Both the position numbers and the translations under genes were made by a program. Source: Siphonodentalium dalli (taxonomy: Eukaryota; Mollusca; Scaphopoda; Gadilida; Siphonodentaliidae). Taken from it: a stretch of 64,000 nt of DNA. Shown here piece after piece: positions 1 through 15,000 of the stretch; position 1 is the stretch's first letter; every line of letters starts with the position of its first letter. The notes under the pieces are model-generated. The model saw only the letters and a program-made list of their open reading frames with translations, made no database searches and was not told the DNA's origin. The DNA is taken from assembly GCA_032622095.1 (NCBI GenBank), contig CP136066.1, positions 151,046,224-151,110,223 of the forward strand. Reading direction: 5' to 3'.

Positions 1-3000
1 GCATTTTAATGCATTTTACAGAGCCTGGTCTTTCAGTCCAATAAATATCTCATGATTGGTGTGGCTATTCTTGCTGCTGATGTCTTCTTTCACTAACATC
101 AGCCAAAAAAATAGTAAGATTTTTCATAAAAAATGCCAATTTTTCAAGGTATTTTCAAAAGTTTTCAAGGTGGTAATAGTCACATGATAATGCAAATGAC
201 CCATAACATGAGCATGTCAACGACACATATATCAATTGTTATAAGAACCTAATCTAACAAGTATTTTGGATTTTATAGCCAGTGATATACAGATATATAT
301 CATAAAAGTGTGTCATTTCCACTGGTGGGTATGGTCATTTGAAGGTTAATAGCACTAAAACTTGGACACGTTTAAGAAAATGCTTCAGCAATTCAAAGAG
401 AGCATATCTTTATTCAACTAATTCAATATACACCCACATCCAGTTATCTTGGATCACCTTTGCAGACCTGAAAATGTCATATTTTATTCTTCAATGTGCT
501 GATAAAGTCATGCGCTTGATGCTCAGCTGATCAGATCTGGACTCAATGACCTCACATCACCAGAAGTTCTCTCATGGAAAGAATATTGTACAGTCTTCCA
601 TAGCTGATCCAAGTTTGCAACACCAGACCCCTAAAACTGAGTGAAAATGGGGCCTGAACATGACTGGTGGTGGAAAATTGTGCTTTTTTGATGAATAATT
701 TGTTAAAGGGGGTGGGGTTAAATTGTGTGTGATAAATAAAGAACCACAGAAGTGATATTGTTTTTGAACACATTTTTTCCATTGACGGGCAATTCTGAAG
801 AAATGTAGGGAGTAACAATTATTCCGCGAAAAAGCGGGCTATCGCTTTAGGTTACACTGGTGTAAATAAGGTTCCGAGCGACATCTAGCGGATGCGGGAG
901 GAATATATAGGAGAGAATAAAATAGACACTGGGCCCTGATTGGTCAATAGCCTTGTGTGCTTTTCACATACAAAAATCATCACACCTCTTCCCTATGATT
1001 TCCCATAGGTAAAATAACAATTGGCACAGGAATTAACCCTTTGTAGTGAAGTTTGAATTTTTTGGTGTGGTCTAAAATATGACTGTATTTTTTTATGCGG
1101 TTCTGACACTAGTTACGAAAACATAAGATTTAAAGGCGAATTCCCTGCTAGACAGACATGATTTTTTTGTGTAAAAAGTTTCTCAAAATGTAAATTTTTC
1201 AGATTTAAAGAAAATTTTGGACCCAACATTTATATTGCCAACACTATACGCTAAAACGTTAGCACTGAGGCCTATGGAAAACATTTACACCAGTGTAACC
1301 TAAAGGGAAAATATGGCTTTTTATCATTTTTGATTCCTGGGAGTCACTTTAAAGCATTTTAATGCATTTTACAGAGCCTGGTCTTTCAGTCCAATAAATA
1401 TCTCATGATTGGTGTGTCTATTCTTGCTGCTGATGTCTTCTTTCACTAACATCAGCCAAAAAAATAGTAAGATTTTTCATAAAAAATGCCAATTTTTCAA
1501 GGTATTTTCAAAAGTTTTCAAGGTGGTAATAGTCACATGATAATGCAAATGACCCATAACATGAGCATGTCAACGACACATATATCAATTGTTATAAGAA
1601 CCTAATCTAACAAGTATTTTGGATTTTATAGCCAGTGATATACAGATATATATCATAAAAGTGTGTCATTTCCACTGGTGGGTATGGTCATTTGAAGGTT
1701 AATAGCACTAAAACTTGGACACGTTTAAGAAAATGCTTCAGCAATTCAAAGAGAGCATATCTTTATTCAACTAATTCAATATACACCCACATCCAGTTAT
1801 CTTGGATCACCTTTGCAGACCTGAAAATGTCATATTTTATTCTTCAATGTGCTGATAAAGTCATGCGCTTGATGCTCAGCTGATCAGATCTGGACTCAAT
1901 GACCTCACATCACCAGAAGTTCTCTCATGGAAAGAATATTGTACAGTCTTCCATAGCTGATCCAAGTTTGCAACACCAGACCCCTAAAACTGAGTGAAAA
2001 TGGGGCCTGAACATGACTGGTGGTGGAAAATTGTGCTTTTTTGATGAATAATTTGTTAAAGGGGGTGGGGTTAAATTGTGTGTGATAAATAAAGAACCAC
2101 AGAAGTGATATTGTTTTTGAACACATTTTTTCCATTGACGGGCAATTCTGAAGAAATGTAGGGAGTAACAATTATTCCGCGAAAAAGCGGGCTATCGCTT
2201 TAGGTTACACTGGTGTAAATAAGGTTCCGAGCGACATCTAGCGGATGCGGGAGGAATATATAGGAGAGAATAAAATAGACACTGGGCCCTGATTGGTCAA
2301 TAGCCTTGTGTGCTTTTCACATACAAAAATCATCACACCTCTTCCCTATGATTTCCCATAGGTAAAATAACAATTGGCACAGGAATTAACCCTTTGTAGT
2401 GAAGTTTGAATTTTTTGGTGTGGTCTAAAATATGACTGTATTTTTTTATGCGGTTCTGACACTAGTTACGAAAACATAAGATTTAAAGGCGAATTCCCTG
2501 CTAGACAGACATGATTTTTTTGTGTAAAAAGTTTCTCAAAATGTAAATTTTTCAGATTTAAAGAAAATTTTGGACCCAACATTTATATTGCCAACACTAT
2601 ATGCTAAAACGTTAGCACTGAGGCCTATGGAAAACATTTACACCAGTGTAACCTAAAGGGAAAATATAAAATATGGCTTTTTATCATTTTTGATTCCTGG
2701 GAGTCACTTTAAAGCATTTTAATGCATTTTACAGAGCCTGGTCTTTCAGTCCAATAAATATCTCATGATTGGTGTGGCTATTCTTGCTGCTGATGTCTTC
2801 TTTCACTAACATCAGCCAAAAAAATAGTAAGATTTTTCATAAAAAATGCCAATTTTTCAAGGTATTTTCAAAAGTTTTCAAGGTGGTAATAGTCACATGA
2901 TAATGCAAATGACCCATAACATGAGCATGTCAACGACACATATATCAATTGTTATAAGAACCTAATCTAACAAGTATTTTGGATTTTATAGCCAGTGATA

Positions 3001-6000
3001 TACAGATATACATCATAAAAGTGTGTCATTTCCACTGGTGGGTATGGTCATTTGAAGGTTAATAGCACTAAAACTTGGACACGTTTAAGAAAATGCTTCA
3101 GCAATTCAAAGAGAGCATATCTTTATTCAACTAATTCAATATACACCCACATCCAGTTATCTTGGATCACCTTTGCAGACCTGAAAATGTCATATTTTAT
3201 TCTTCAATGTGCTGATAAAGTCATGCGCTTGATGCTCAGCTGATCAGATCTGGACTCAATGACCTCACATCACCAGAAGTTCTCTCATGGAAAGAATATT
3301 GTACAGTCTTCCATAGCTGATCCAAGTTTGCAACACCAGACCCCTAAAACTGAGTGAAAATGGGGCCTGAACATGACTGGTGGTGGAAAATTGTGCTTTT
3401 TTGATGAATAATTTGTTAAAGGGGGTGGGGTTAAATTGTGTGTGATAAATAAAGAACCACAGAAGTGATATTGTTTTTGAACACATTTTTTCCATTGACG
3501 GGCAATTCTGAAGAAATGTAGGGAGTAACAATTATTCCGCGAAAAAGCGGGCTATCGCTTTAGGTTACACTGGTGTAAATAAGGTTCCGAGCGACATCTA
3601 GCGGATGCGGGAGGAATATATAGGAGAGAATAAAATAGACACTGGGCCCTGATTGGTCAATAGCCTTGTGTGCTTTTCACATACAAAAATCATCACACCT
3701 CTTCCCTATGATTTCCCATAGGTAAAATAACAATTGGCACAGGAATTAACCCTTTGTAGTGAAGTTTGAATTTTTTGGTGTGGTCTAAAATATGACTGTA
3801 TTTTTTTATGCGGTTCTGACACTAGTTACGAAAACATAAGATTTAAAGGCGAATTCCCTGCTAGACAGACATGATTTTTTTGTGTAAAAAGTTTCTCAAA
3901 ATGTAAATTTTTCAGATTTAAAGAAAATTTTGGACCCAACATTTATATTGCCAACACTATACGCTAAAACGTTAGCACTGAGGCCTATGGAAAACATTTA
4001 CACCAGTGTAACCTAAAGGGAAAATATGGCTTTTTATCATTTTTGATTCCTGGGAGTCACTTTAAAGCATTTTAATGCATTTTACAGAGCCTGGTCTTTC
4101 AGTCCAATAAATATCTCATGATTGGTGTGGCTATTCTTGCTGCTGATGTCTTCTTTCACTAACATCAGCCAAAAAAATAGTAAGATTTTTCATAAAAAAT
4201 GCCAATTTTTCAAGGTATTTTCAAAAGTTTTCAAGGTGGTAATAGTCACATGATAATGCAAATGACCCATAACATGAGCATGTCAACGACACATATATCA
4301 ATTGTTATAAGAACCTAATCTAACAAGTATTTTGGATTTTATAGCCAGTGATATACAGATATATATCATAAAAGTGTGTCATTTCCACTGGTGGGTATGG
4401 TCATTTGAAGGTTAATAGCACTAAAACTTGGACACGTTTAAGAAAATGCTTCAGCAATTCAAAGAGAGCATATCTTTATTCAACTAATTCAATATACACC
4501 CACATCCAGTTATCTTGGATCACCTTTGCAGACCTGAAAATGTCATATTTTATTCTTCAATGTGCTGATAAAGTCATGCGCTTGATGCTCAGCTGATCAG
4601 ATCTGGACTCAATGACCTCACATCACCAGAAGTTCTCTCATGGAAAGAATATTGTACAGTCTTCCATAGCTGATCCAAGTTTGCAACACCAGACCCCTAA
4701 AACTGAGTGAAAATGGGGCCTGAACATGACTGGTGGTGGAAAATTGTGCTTTTTTGATGAATAATTTGTTAAAGGGGGTGGGGTTAAATTGTGTGTGATA
4801 AATAAAGAACCACAGAAGTGATATTGTTTTTGAACACATTTTTTCCATTGACGGGCAATTCTGAAGAAATGTAGGGAGTAACAATTATTCCGCGAAAAAG
4901 CGGGCTATCGCTTTAGGTTACACTGGTGTAAATAAGGTTCCGAGCGACATCTAGCGGATGCGGGAGGAATATATAGGAGAGAATAAAATAGACACTGGGC
5001 CCTGATTGGTCAATAGCCTTGTGTGCTTTTCACATAAAAAAATCATCACACCTCTTCCCTATGATTTCCCATAGGTAAAATAACAATTGGCACAGGAATT
5101 AACCCATTTGTAGTGAAGTTTGAATTTTTTGGTGTGGTCTAAAATATGACTGTATTTTTTTATGCGGTTCTGACACTAGTTACGAAAACATAAGATTTAA
5201 AGGCGAATTCCCTGCTAGACAGACATGATTTTTTTTTGTAAAAAGTTTCCCAAAATGTCAATTTTTCAGATTTAAAGAAAATTTTGGACCCAACATTTAT
5301 ATTGCCAACACTATACGCTAAAACGTTAGCACTGAGGCCTATGGAAAACATTTACACCAGTGTAACCTAAAGGGAAAATATGGCTTTTTATCATTTTTGA
5401 TTCCTGGGAGTCACTTTAAAGCATTTTAATGCATTTTACAGAGCCTGGTCTTTCAGTCCAATAAATATCTCATGATTGGTGTGGCTATTCTTGCTGCTGA
5501 TGTCTTCTTTCACTAACATCAGCCAAAAAAATAGTAAGATTTTTCATAAAAAATGCCAATTTTTCAAGGTATTTTCAAAAGTTTTCAAGGTGGTAATAGT
5601 CACATGATAATGCAAATGACCCATAACATGAGCATGTCAACGACACATATATCAATTGTTATAAGAACCTAATCTAACAAGTATTTTGGATTTTATAGCC
5701 AGTGATATACAGATATATATCATAAAAGTGTGTCATTTCCACTGGTGGGTATGGTCATTTGAAGGTTAATAGCACTAAAACTTGGACACGTTTAAGAAAA
5801 TGCTTCAGCAATTCAAAGAGAGCATATCTTTATTCAACTAATTCAATATACACCCACATCCAGTTATCTTGGATCACCTTTGCAGACCTGAAAATGTCAT
5901 ATTTTATTCTTCAATGTGCTGATAAAGTCATGCGCTTGATGCTCAGCTGATCAGATCTGGACTCAATGACCTCACATCACCAGAAGTTCTCTCATGGAAA

Positions 6001-9000
6001 GAATATTGTACAGTCTTCCATAGCTGATCCAAGTTTGCAACACCAGACCCCTAAAACTGAGTGAAAATGGGGCCTGAACATGACTGGTGGTGGAAAATTG
6101 TGCTTTTTTGATGAATAATTTGTTAAAGGGGGTGGGGTTAAATTGTGTGTGATAAATAAAGAACCACAGAAGTGATATTGTTTTTGAACACATTTTTTCC
6201 ATTGACGGGCAATTCTGAAGAAATGTAGGGAGTAACAATTATTCCGCGAAAAAGCGGGCTATCGCTTTAGGTTACACTGGTGTAAATAAGGTTCCGAGCG
6301 ACATCTAGCGGATGCGGGAGGAATATATAGGAGAGAATAAAATAGACACTGGGCCCTGATTGGTCAATAGCCTTGTGTGCTTTTCACATACAAAAATCAT
6401 CACACCTCTTCCCTATGATTTCCCATAGGTAAAATAACAATTGGCACAGGAATTAACCCTTTGTAGTGAAGTTTGAATTTTTTGGTGTGGTCTAAAATAT
6501 GACTGTATTTTTTTATGCGGTTCTGACACTAGTTACGAAAACATAAGATTTAAAGGCGAATTCCCTGCTAGACAGACATGATTTTTTTGTGTAAAAAGTT
6601 TCTCAAAATGTAAATTTTTCAGATTTAAAGAAAATTTTGGACCCAACATTTATATTGCCAACACTATACGCTAAAACGTTAGCACTGAGGCCTATGGAAA
6701 ACATTTACACCAGTGTAACCTAAAGGGAAAATATGGCTTTTTATCATTTTTGATTCCTGGGAGTCACTTTAAAGCATTTTAATGCATTTTACAGAGCCTG
6801 GTCTTTCAGTCCAATAAATATCTCATGATTGGTGTGGCTATTCTTGCTGCTGATGTCTTCTTTCACTAACATCAGCCAAAAAAATAGTAAGATTTTTCAT
6901 AAAAAATGCCAATTTTTCAAGGTATTTTCAAAAGTTTTCAAGGTGGTAATAGTCACATGATAATGCAAATGACCCATAACATGAGCATGTCAACGACACA
7001 TATATCAATTGTTATAAGAACCTAATCTAACAAGTATTTTGGATTTTATAGCCAGTGATATACAGATATATATCATAAAAGTGTGTCATTTCCACTGGTG
7101 GGTATGGTCATTTGAAGGTTAATAGCACTAAAACTTGGACACGTTTAAGAAAATGCTTCAGCAATTCAAAGAGAGCATATCTTTATTCAACTAATTCAAT
7201 ATACACCCACATCCAGTTATCTTGGATCACCTTTGCAGACCTGAAAATGTCATATTTTATTCTTCAATGTGCTGATAAAGTCATGCGCTTGATGCTCAGC
7301 TGATCAGATCTGGACTCAATGACCTCACATCACCAGAAGTTCTCTCATGGAAAGAATATTGTACAGTCTTCCATAGCTGATCCAAGTTTGCAACACCAGA
7401 CCCCTAAAACTGAGTGAAAATGGGGCCTGAACATGACTGGTGGTGGAAAATTGTGCTTTTTTGATGAATAATTTGTTAAAGGGGGTGGGGTTAAATTGTG
7501 TGTGATAAATAAAGAACCACAGAAGTGATATTGTTTTTGAACACATTTTTTCCATTGACGGGCAATTCTGAAGAAATGTAGGGAGTAACAATTATTCCGC
7601 GAAAAAGCGGGCTATCGCTTTAGGTTACACTGGTGTAAATAAGGTTCCGAGCGACATCTAGCGGATGCGGGAGGAATATATAGGAGAGAATAAAATAGAC
7701 ACTGGGCCCTGATTGGTCAATAGCCTTGTGTGCTTTTCACATACAAAAATCATCACACCTCTTCCCTATGATTTCCCATAGGTAAAATAACAATTGGCAC
7801 AGGAATTAACCCTTTGTAGTGAAGTTTGAATTTTTTGGTGTGGTCTAAAATATGACTGTATTTTTTTATGCGGTTCTGACACTAGTTACGAAAACATAAG
7901 ATTTAAAGGCGAATTCCCTGCTAGACAGACATGATTTTTTTGTGTAAAAAGTTTCTCAAAATGTAAATTTTTCAGATTTAAAGAAAATTTTGGACCCAAC
8001 ATTTATATTGCCAACACTATACGCTAAAACGTTAGCACTGAGGCCTATGGAAAACATTTACACCAGTGTAACCTAAAGGGAAAATATGGCTTTTTATCAT
8101 TTTTGATTCCTGGGAGTCACTTTAAAGCATTTTAATGCATTTTACAGAGCCTGGTCTTTCAGTCCAATAAATATCTCATGATTGGTGTGGCTATTCTTGC
8201 TGCTGATGTCTTCTTTCACTAACATCAGCCAAAAAAATAGTAAGATTTTTCATAAAAAATGCCAATTTTTCAAGGTATTTTCAAAAGTTTTCAAGGTGGT
8301 AATAGTCACATGATAATGCAAATGACCCATAACATGAGCATGTCAACGACACATATATCAATTGTTATAAGAACCTAATCTAACAAGTATTTTGGATTTT
8401 ATAGCCAGTGATATACAGATATATATCATAAAAGTGTGTCATTTCCACTGGTGGGTATGGTCATTTGAAGGTTAATAGCACTAAAACTTGGACACGTTTA
8501 AGAAAATGCTTCAGCAATTCAAAGAGAGCATATCTTTATTCAACTAATTCAATATACACCCACATCCAGTTATCTTGGATCACCTTTGCAGACCTGAAAA
8601 TGTCATATTTTATTCTTCAATGTGCTGATAAAGTCATGCGCTTGATGCTCAGCTGATCAGATCTGGACTCAATGACCTCACATCACCAGAAGTTCTCTCA
8701 TGGAAAGAATATTGTACAGTCTTCCATAGCTGATCCAAGTTTGCAACACCAGACCCCTAAAACTGAGTGAAAATGGGGCCTGAACATGACTGGTGGTGGA
8801 AAATTGTGCTTTTTTGATGAATAATTTGTTAAAGGGGGTGGGGTTAAATTGTGTGTGATAAATAAAGAACCACAGAAGTGATATTGTTTTTGAACACATT
8901 TTTTCCATTGACGGGCAATTCTGAAGAAATGTAGGGAGTAACAATTATTCCGCGAAAAAGCGGGCTATCGCTTTAGGTTACACTGGTGTAAATAAGGTTC

Positions 9001-12000
9001 CGAGCGACATCTAGCGGATGCGGGAGGAATATATAGGAGAGAATAAAATAGACACTGGGCCCTGATTGGTCAATAGCCTTGTGTGCTTTTCACATACAAA
9101 AATCATCACACCTCTTCCCTATGATTTCCCATAGGTAAAATAACAATTGGCACAGGAATTAACCCTTTGTAGTGAAGTTTGAATTTTTTGGTGTGGTCTA
9201 AAATATGACTGTATTTTTTTATGCGGTTCTGACACTAGTTACGAAAACATAAGATTTAAAGGCGAATTCCCTGCTAGACAGACATGATTTTTTTGTGTAA
9301 AAAGTTTCTCAAAATGTAAATTTTTCAGATTTAAAGAAAATTTTGGACCCAACATTTATATTGCCAACACTATACGCTAAAACGTTAGCACTGAGGCCTA
9401 TGGAAAACATTTACACCAGTGTAACCTAAAGGGAAAATATGGCTTTTTATCATTTTTGATTCCTGGGAGTCACTTTAAAGCATTTTAATGCATTTTACAG
9501 AGCCTGGTCTTTCAGTCCAATAAATATCTCATGATTGGTGTGGCTATTCTTGCTGCTGATGTCTTCTTTCACTAACATCAGCCAAAAAAATAGTAAGATT
9601 TTTCATAAAAAATGCCAATTTTTCAAGGTATTTTCAAAAGTTTTCAAGGTGGTAATAGTCACATGATAATGCAAATGACCCATAACATGAGCATGTCAAC
9701 GACACATATATCAATTGTTATAAGAACCTAATCTAACAAGTATTTTGGATTTTATAGCCAGTGATATACAGATATATATCATAAAAGTGTGTCATTTCCA
9801 CTGGTGGGTATGGTCATTTGAAGGTTAATAGCACTAAAACTTGGACACGTTTAAGAAAATGCTTCAGCAATTCAAAGAGAGCATATCTTTATTCAACTAA
9901 TTCAATATACACCCACATCCAGTTATCTTGGATCACCTTTGCAGACCTGAAAATGTCATATTTTATTCTTCAATGTGCTGATAAAGTCATGCGCTTGATG
10001 CTCAGCTGATCAGATCTGGACTCAATGACCTCACATCACCAGAAGTTCTCTCATGGAAAGAATATTGTACAGTCTTCCATAGCTGATCCAAGTTTGCAAC
10101 ACCAGACCCCTAAAACTGAGTGAAAATGGGGCCTGAACATGACTGGTGGTGGAAAATTGTGCTTTTTTGATGAATAATTTGTTAAAGGGGGTGGGGTTAA
10201 ATTGTGTGTGATAAATAAAGAACCACAGAAGTGATATTGTTTTTGAACACATTTTTTCCATTGACGGGCTATTCTGAAGAAATGTAGGGAGTAACAATTA
10301 TTCCGCGAAAAAGCGGGCTATCGCTTTAGGTTACACTGGTGTAAATAAGGTTCCGAGCGACATCTAGCGGATGCGGGAGGAATATATAGGAGAGAATAAA
10401 ATAGACACTGGGCCCTGATTGGTCAATAGCCTTGTGTGCTTTTCACATACAAAAATCATCACACCTCTTCCCTATGATTTCCCATAGGTAAAATAACAAT
10501 TGGCACAGGAATTAACCCTTTGTAGTGAAGTTTGAATTTTTTGGTGTGGTCTAAAATATGACTGTATTTTTTTATGCGGTTCTGACACTAGTTACGAAAA
10601 CATAAGATTTAAAGGCGAATTCCCTGCTAGACAGACATGATTTTTTTGTGTAAAAAGTTTCTCAAAATGTAAATTTTTCAGATTTAAAGAAAATTTTGGA
10701 CCCAACATTTATATTGCCAACACTATACGCTAAAACGTTAGCACTGAGGCCTATGGAAAACATTTACACCAGTGTAACCTAAAGGGAAAATATGGCTTTT
10801 TATCATTTTTGATTCCTGGGAGTCACTTTAAAGCATTTTAATGCATTTTACAGAGCCTGGTCTTTCAGTCCAATAAATATCTCATGATTGGTGTGGCTAT
10901 TCTTGCTGCTGATGTCTTCTTTCACTAACATCAGCCAAAAAAATAGTAAGATTTTTCATAAAAAATGCCAATTTTTCAAGGTATTTTCAAAAGTTTTCAA
11001 GGTGGTAATAGTCACATGATAATGCAAATGACCCATAACATGAGCATGTCAACGACACATATATCAATTGTTATAAGAACCTAATCTAACAAGTATTTTG
11101 GATTTTATAGCCAGTGATATACAGATATACATCATAAAAGTGTGTCATTTCCACTGGTGGGTATGGTCATTTGAAGGTTAATAGCACTAAAACTTGGACA
11201 CGTTTAAGAAAATGCTTCAGCAATTCAAAGAGAGCATATCTTTATTCAACTAATTCAATATACACCCACATCCAGTTATCTTGGATCACCTTTGCAGACC
11301 TGAAAATGTCATATTTTATTCTTCAATGTGCTGATAAAGTCATGCGCTTGATGCTCAGCTGATCAGATCTGGACTCAATGACCTCACATCACCAGAAGTT
11401 CTCTCATGGAAAGAATATTGTACAGTCTTCCATAGCTGATCCAAGTTTGCAACACCAGACCCCTAAAACTGAGTGAAAATGGGGCCTGAACATGACTGGT
11501 GGTGGAAAATTGTGCTTTTTTGATGAATAATTTGTTAAAGGGGGTGGGGTTAAATTGTGTGTGATAAATAAAGAACCACAGAAGTGATATTGTTTTTGAA
11601 CACATTTTTTCCATTGACGGGCAATTCTGAAGAAATGTAGGGAGTAACAATTATTCCGCGAAAAAGCGGGCTATCGCTTTAGGTTACACTGGTGTAAATA
11701 AGGTTCCGAGCGACATCTAGCGGATGCGGGAGGAATATATAGGAGAGAATAAAATAGACACTGGGCCCTGATTGGTCAATAGCCTTGTGTGCTTTTCACA
11801 TACAAAAATCATCACACCTCTTCCCTATGATTTTCCATAGGTAAAATAACAATTGGCACAGGAATTAACCCTTTGTAGTGAAGTTTGAATTTTTTGGTGT
11901 GGTCTAAAATATGACTGTATTTTTTTATGCGGTTCTGACACTAGTTACGAAAACATAAGATTTAAAGGCGAATTCCCTGCTAGACAGACATGATTTTTTT

Positions 12001-15000
12001 GTGTAAAAAGTTTCTCAAAATGTAAATTTTTCAGATTTAAAGAAAATTTTGGACCCAACATTTATATTGCCAACACTATACGCTAAAACGTTAGCACTGA
12101 GGCCTATGGAAAACATTTACACCAGTGTAACCTAAAGGGAAAATATGGCTTTTTATCATTTTTGATTCCTGGGAGTCACTTTAAAGCATTTTAATGCATT
12201 TTACAGAGCCTGGTCTTTCAGTCCAATAAATATCTCATGATTGGTGTGGCTATTCTTGCTGCTGATGTCTTCTTTCACTAACATCAGCCAAAAAAATAGT
12301 AAGATTTTTCATAAAAAATGCCAATTTTTCAAGGTATTTTCAAAAGTTTTCAAGGTGGTAATAGTCACATGATAATGCAAATGACCCATAACATGAGCAT
12401 GTCAACGACACATATATCAATTGTTATAAGAACCTAATCTAACAAGTATTTTGGATTTTATAGCCAGTGATATACAGATATATATCATAAAAGTGTGTCA
12501 TTTCCACTGGTGGGTATGGTCATTTGAAGGTTAATAGCACTAAAACTTGGACACGTTTAAGAAAATGCTTCAGCAATTCAAAGAGAGCATATCTTTATTC
12601 AACTAATTCAATATACACCCACATCCAGTTATCTTGGATCACCTTTGCAGACCTGAAAATGTCATATTTTATTCTTCAATGTGCTGATAAAGTCATGCGC
12701 TTGATGCTCAGCTGATCAGATCTGGACTCAATGACCTCACATCACCAGAAGTTCTCTCATGGAAAGAATATTGTACAGTCTTCCATAGCTGATCCAAGTT
12801 TGCAACACCAGACCCCTAAAACTGAGTGAAAATGGGGCCTGAACATGACTGGTGGTGGAAAATTGTGCTTTTTTGATGAATAATTTGTTAAAGGGGGTGG
12901 GGTTAAATTGTGTGTGATAAATAAAGAACCACAGAAGTGATATTGTTTTTGAACACATTTTTTCCATTGACGGGCAATTCTGAAGAAATGTAGGGAGTAA
13001 CAATTATTCCGCGAAAAAGCGGGCTATCGCTTTAGGTTACACTGGTGTAAATAAGGTTCCGAGCGACATCTAGCGGATGCGGGAGGAATATATAGGAGAG
13101 AATAAAATAGACACTGGGCCCTGATTGGTCAATAGCCTTGTGTGCTTTTCACATACAAAAATCATCACACCTCTTCCCTATGATTTCCCATAGGTAAAAT
13201 AACAATTGGCACAGGAATTAACCCTTTGTAGTGAAGTTTGAATTTTTTGGTGTGGTCTAAAATATGACTGTATTTTTTTATGCGGTTCTGACACTAGTTA
13301 CGAAAACATAAGATTTAAAGGCGAATTCCCTGCTAGACAGACATGATTTTTTTGTGTAAAAAGTTTCTCAAAATGTAAATTTTTCAGATTTAAAGAAAAT
13401 TTTGGACCCAACATTTATATTGCCAACACTATACGCTAAAACGTTAGCACTGAGGCCTATGGAAAACATTTACACCAGTGTAACCTAAAGGGAAAATATG
13501 GCTTTTTATCATTTTTGATTCCTGGGAGTCACTTTAAAGCATTTTAATGCATTTTACAGAGCCTGGTCTTTCAGTCCAATAAATATCTCATGATTGGTGT
13601 GGCTATTCTTGCTGCTGATGTCTTCTTTCACTAACATCAGCCAAAAAAATAGTAAGATTTTTCATAAAAAATGCCAATTTTTCAAGGTATTTTCAAAAGT
13701 TTTCAAGGTGGTAATAGTCACATGATAATGCAAATGACCCATAACATGAGCATGTCAACGACACATATATCAATTGTTATAAGAACCTAATCTAACAAGT
13801 ATTTTGGATTTTATAGCCAGTGATATACAGATATATATCATAAAAGTGTGTCATTTCCACTGGTGGGTATGGTCATTTGAAGGTTAATAGCACTAAAACT
13901 TGGACACGTTTAAGAAAATGCTTCAGCAATTCAAAGAGAGCATATCTTTATTCAACTAATTCAATATACACCCACATCCAGTTATCTTGGATCACCTTTG
14001 CAGACCTGAAAATGTCATATTTTATTCTTCAATGTGCTGATAAAGTCATGCGCTTGATGCTCAGCTGATCAGATCTGGACTCAATGACCTCACATCACCA
14101 GAAGTTCTCTCATGGAAAGAATATTGTACAGTCTTCCATAGCTGATCCAAGTTTGCAACACCAGACCCCTAAAACTGAGTGAAAATGGGGCCTGAACATG
14201 ACTGGTGGTGGAAAATTGTGCTTTTTTGATGAATAATTTGTTAAAGGGGGTGGGGTTAAATTGTGTGTGATAAATAAAGAACCACAGAAGTGATATTGTT
14301 TTTGAACACATTTTTTCCATTGACGGGCAATTCTGAAGAAATGTAGGGAGTAACAATTATTCCGCGAAAAAGCGGGCTATCGCTTTAGGTTACACTGGTG
14401 TAAATAAGGTTCCGAGCGACATCTAGCGGATGCGGGAGGAATATATAGGAGAGAATAAAATAGACACTGGGCCCTGATTGGTCAATAGCCTTGTGTGCTT
14501 TTCACATACAAAAATCATCACACCTCTTCCCTATGATTTCCCATAGGTAAAATAACAATTGGCACAGGAATTAACCCTTTGTAGTGAAGTTTGAATTTTT
14601 TGGTGTGGTCTAAAATATGACTGTATTTTTTTATGCGGTTCTGACACTAGTTACGAAAACATAAGATTTAAAGGCGAATTCCCTGCTAGACAGACATGAT
14701 TTTTTTGTGTAAAAAGTTTCTCAAAATGTAAATTTTTCAGATTTAAAGAAAATTTTGGACCCAACATTTATATTGCCAACACTATACGCTAAAACGTTAG
14801 CACTGAGGCCTATGGAAAACATTTACACCAGTGTAACCTAAAGGGAAAATATGGCTTTTTATCATTTTTGATTCCTGGGAGTCACTTTAAAGCATTTTAA
14901 TGCATTTTACAGAGCCTGGTCTTTCAGTCCAATAAATATCTCATGATTGGTGTGGCTATTCTTGCTGCTGATGTCTTCTTTCACTAACATCAGCCAAAAA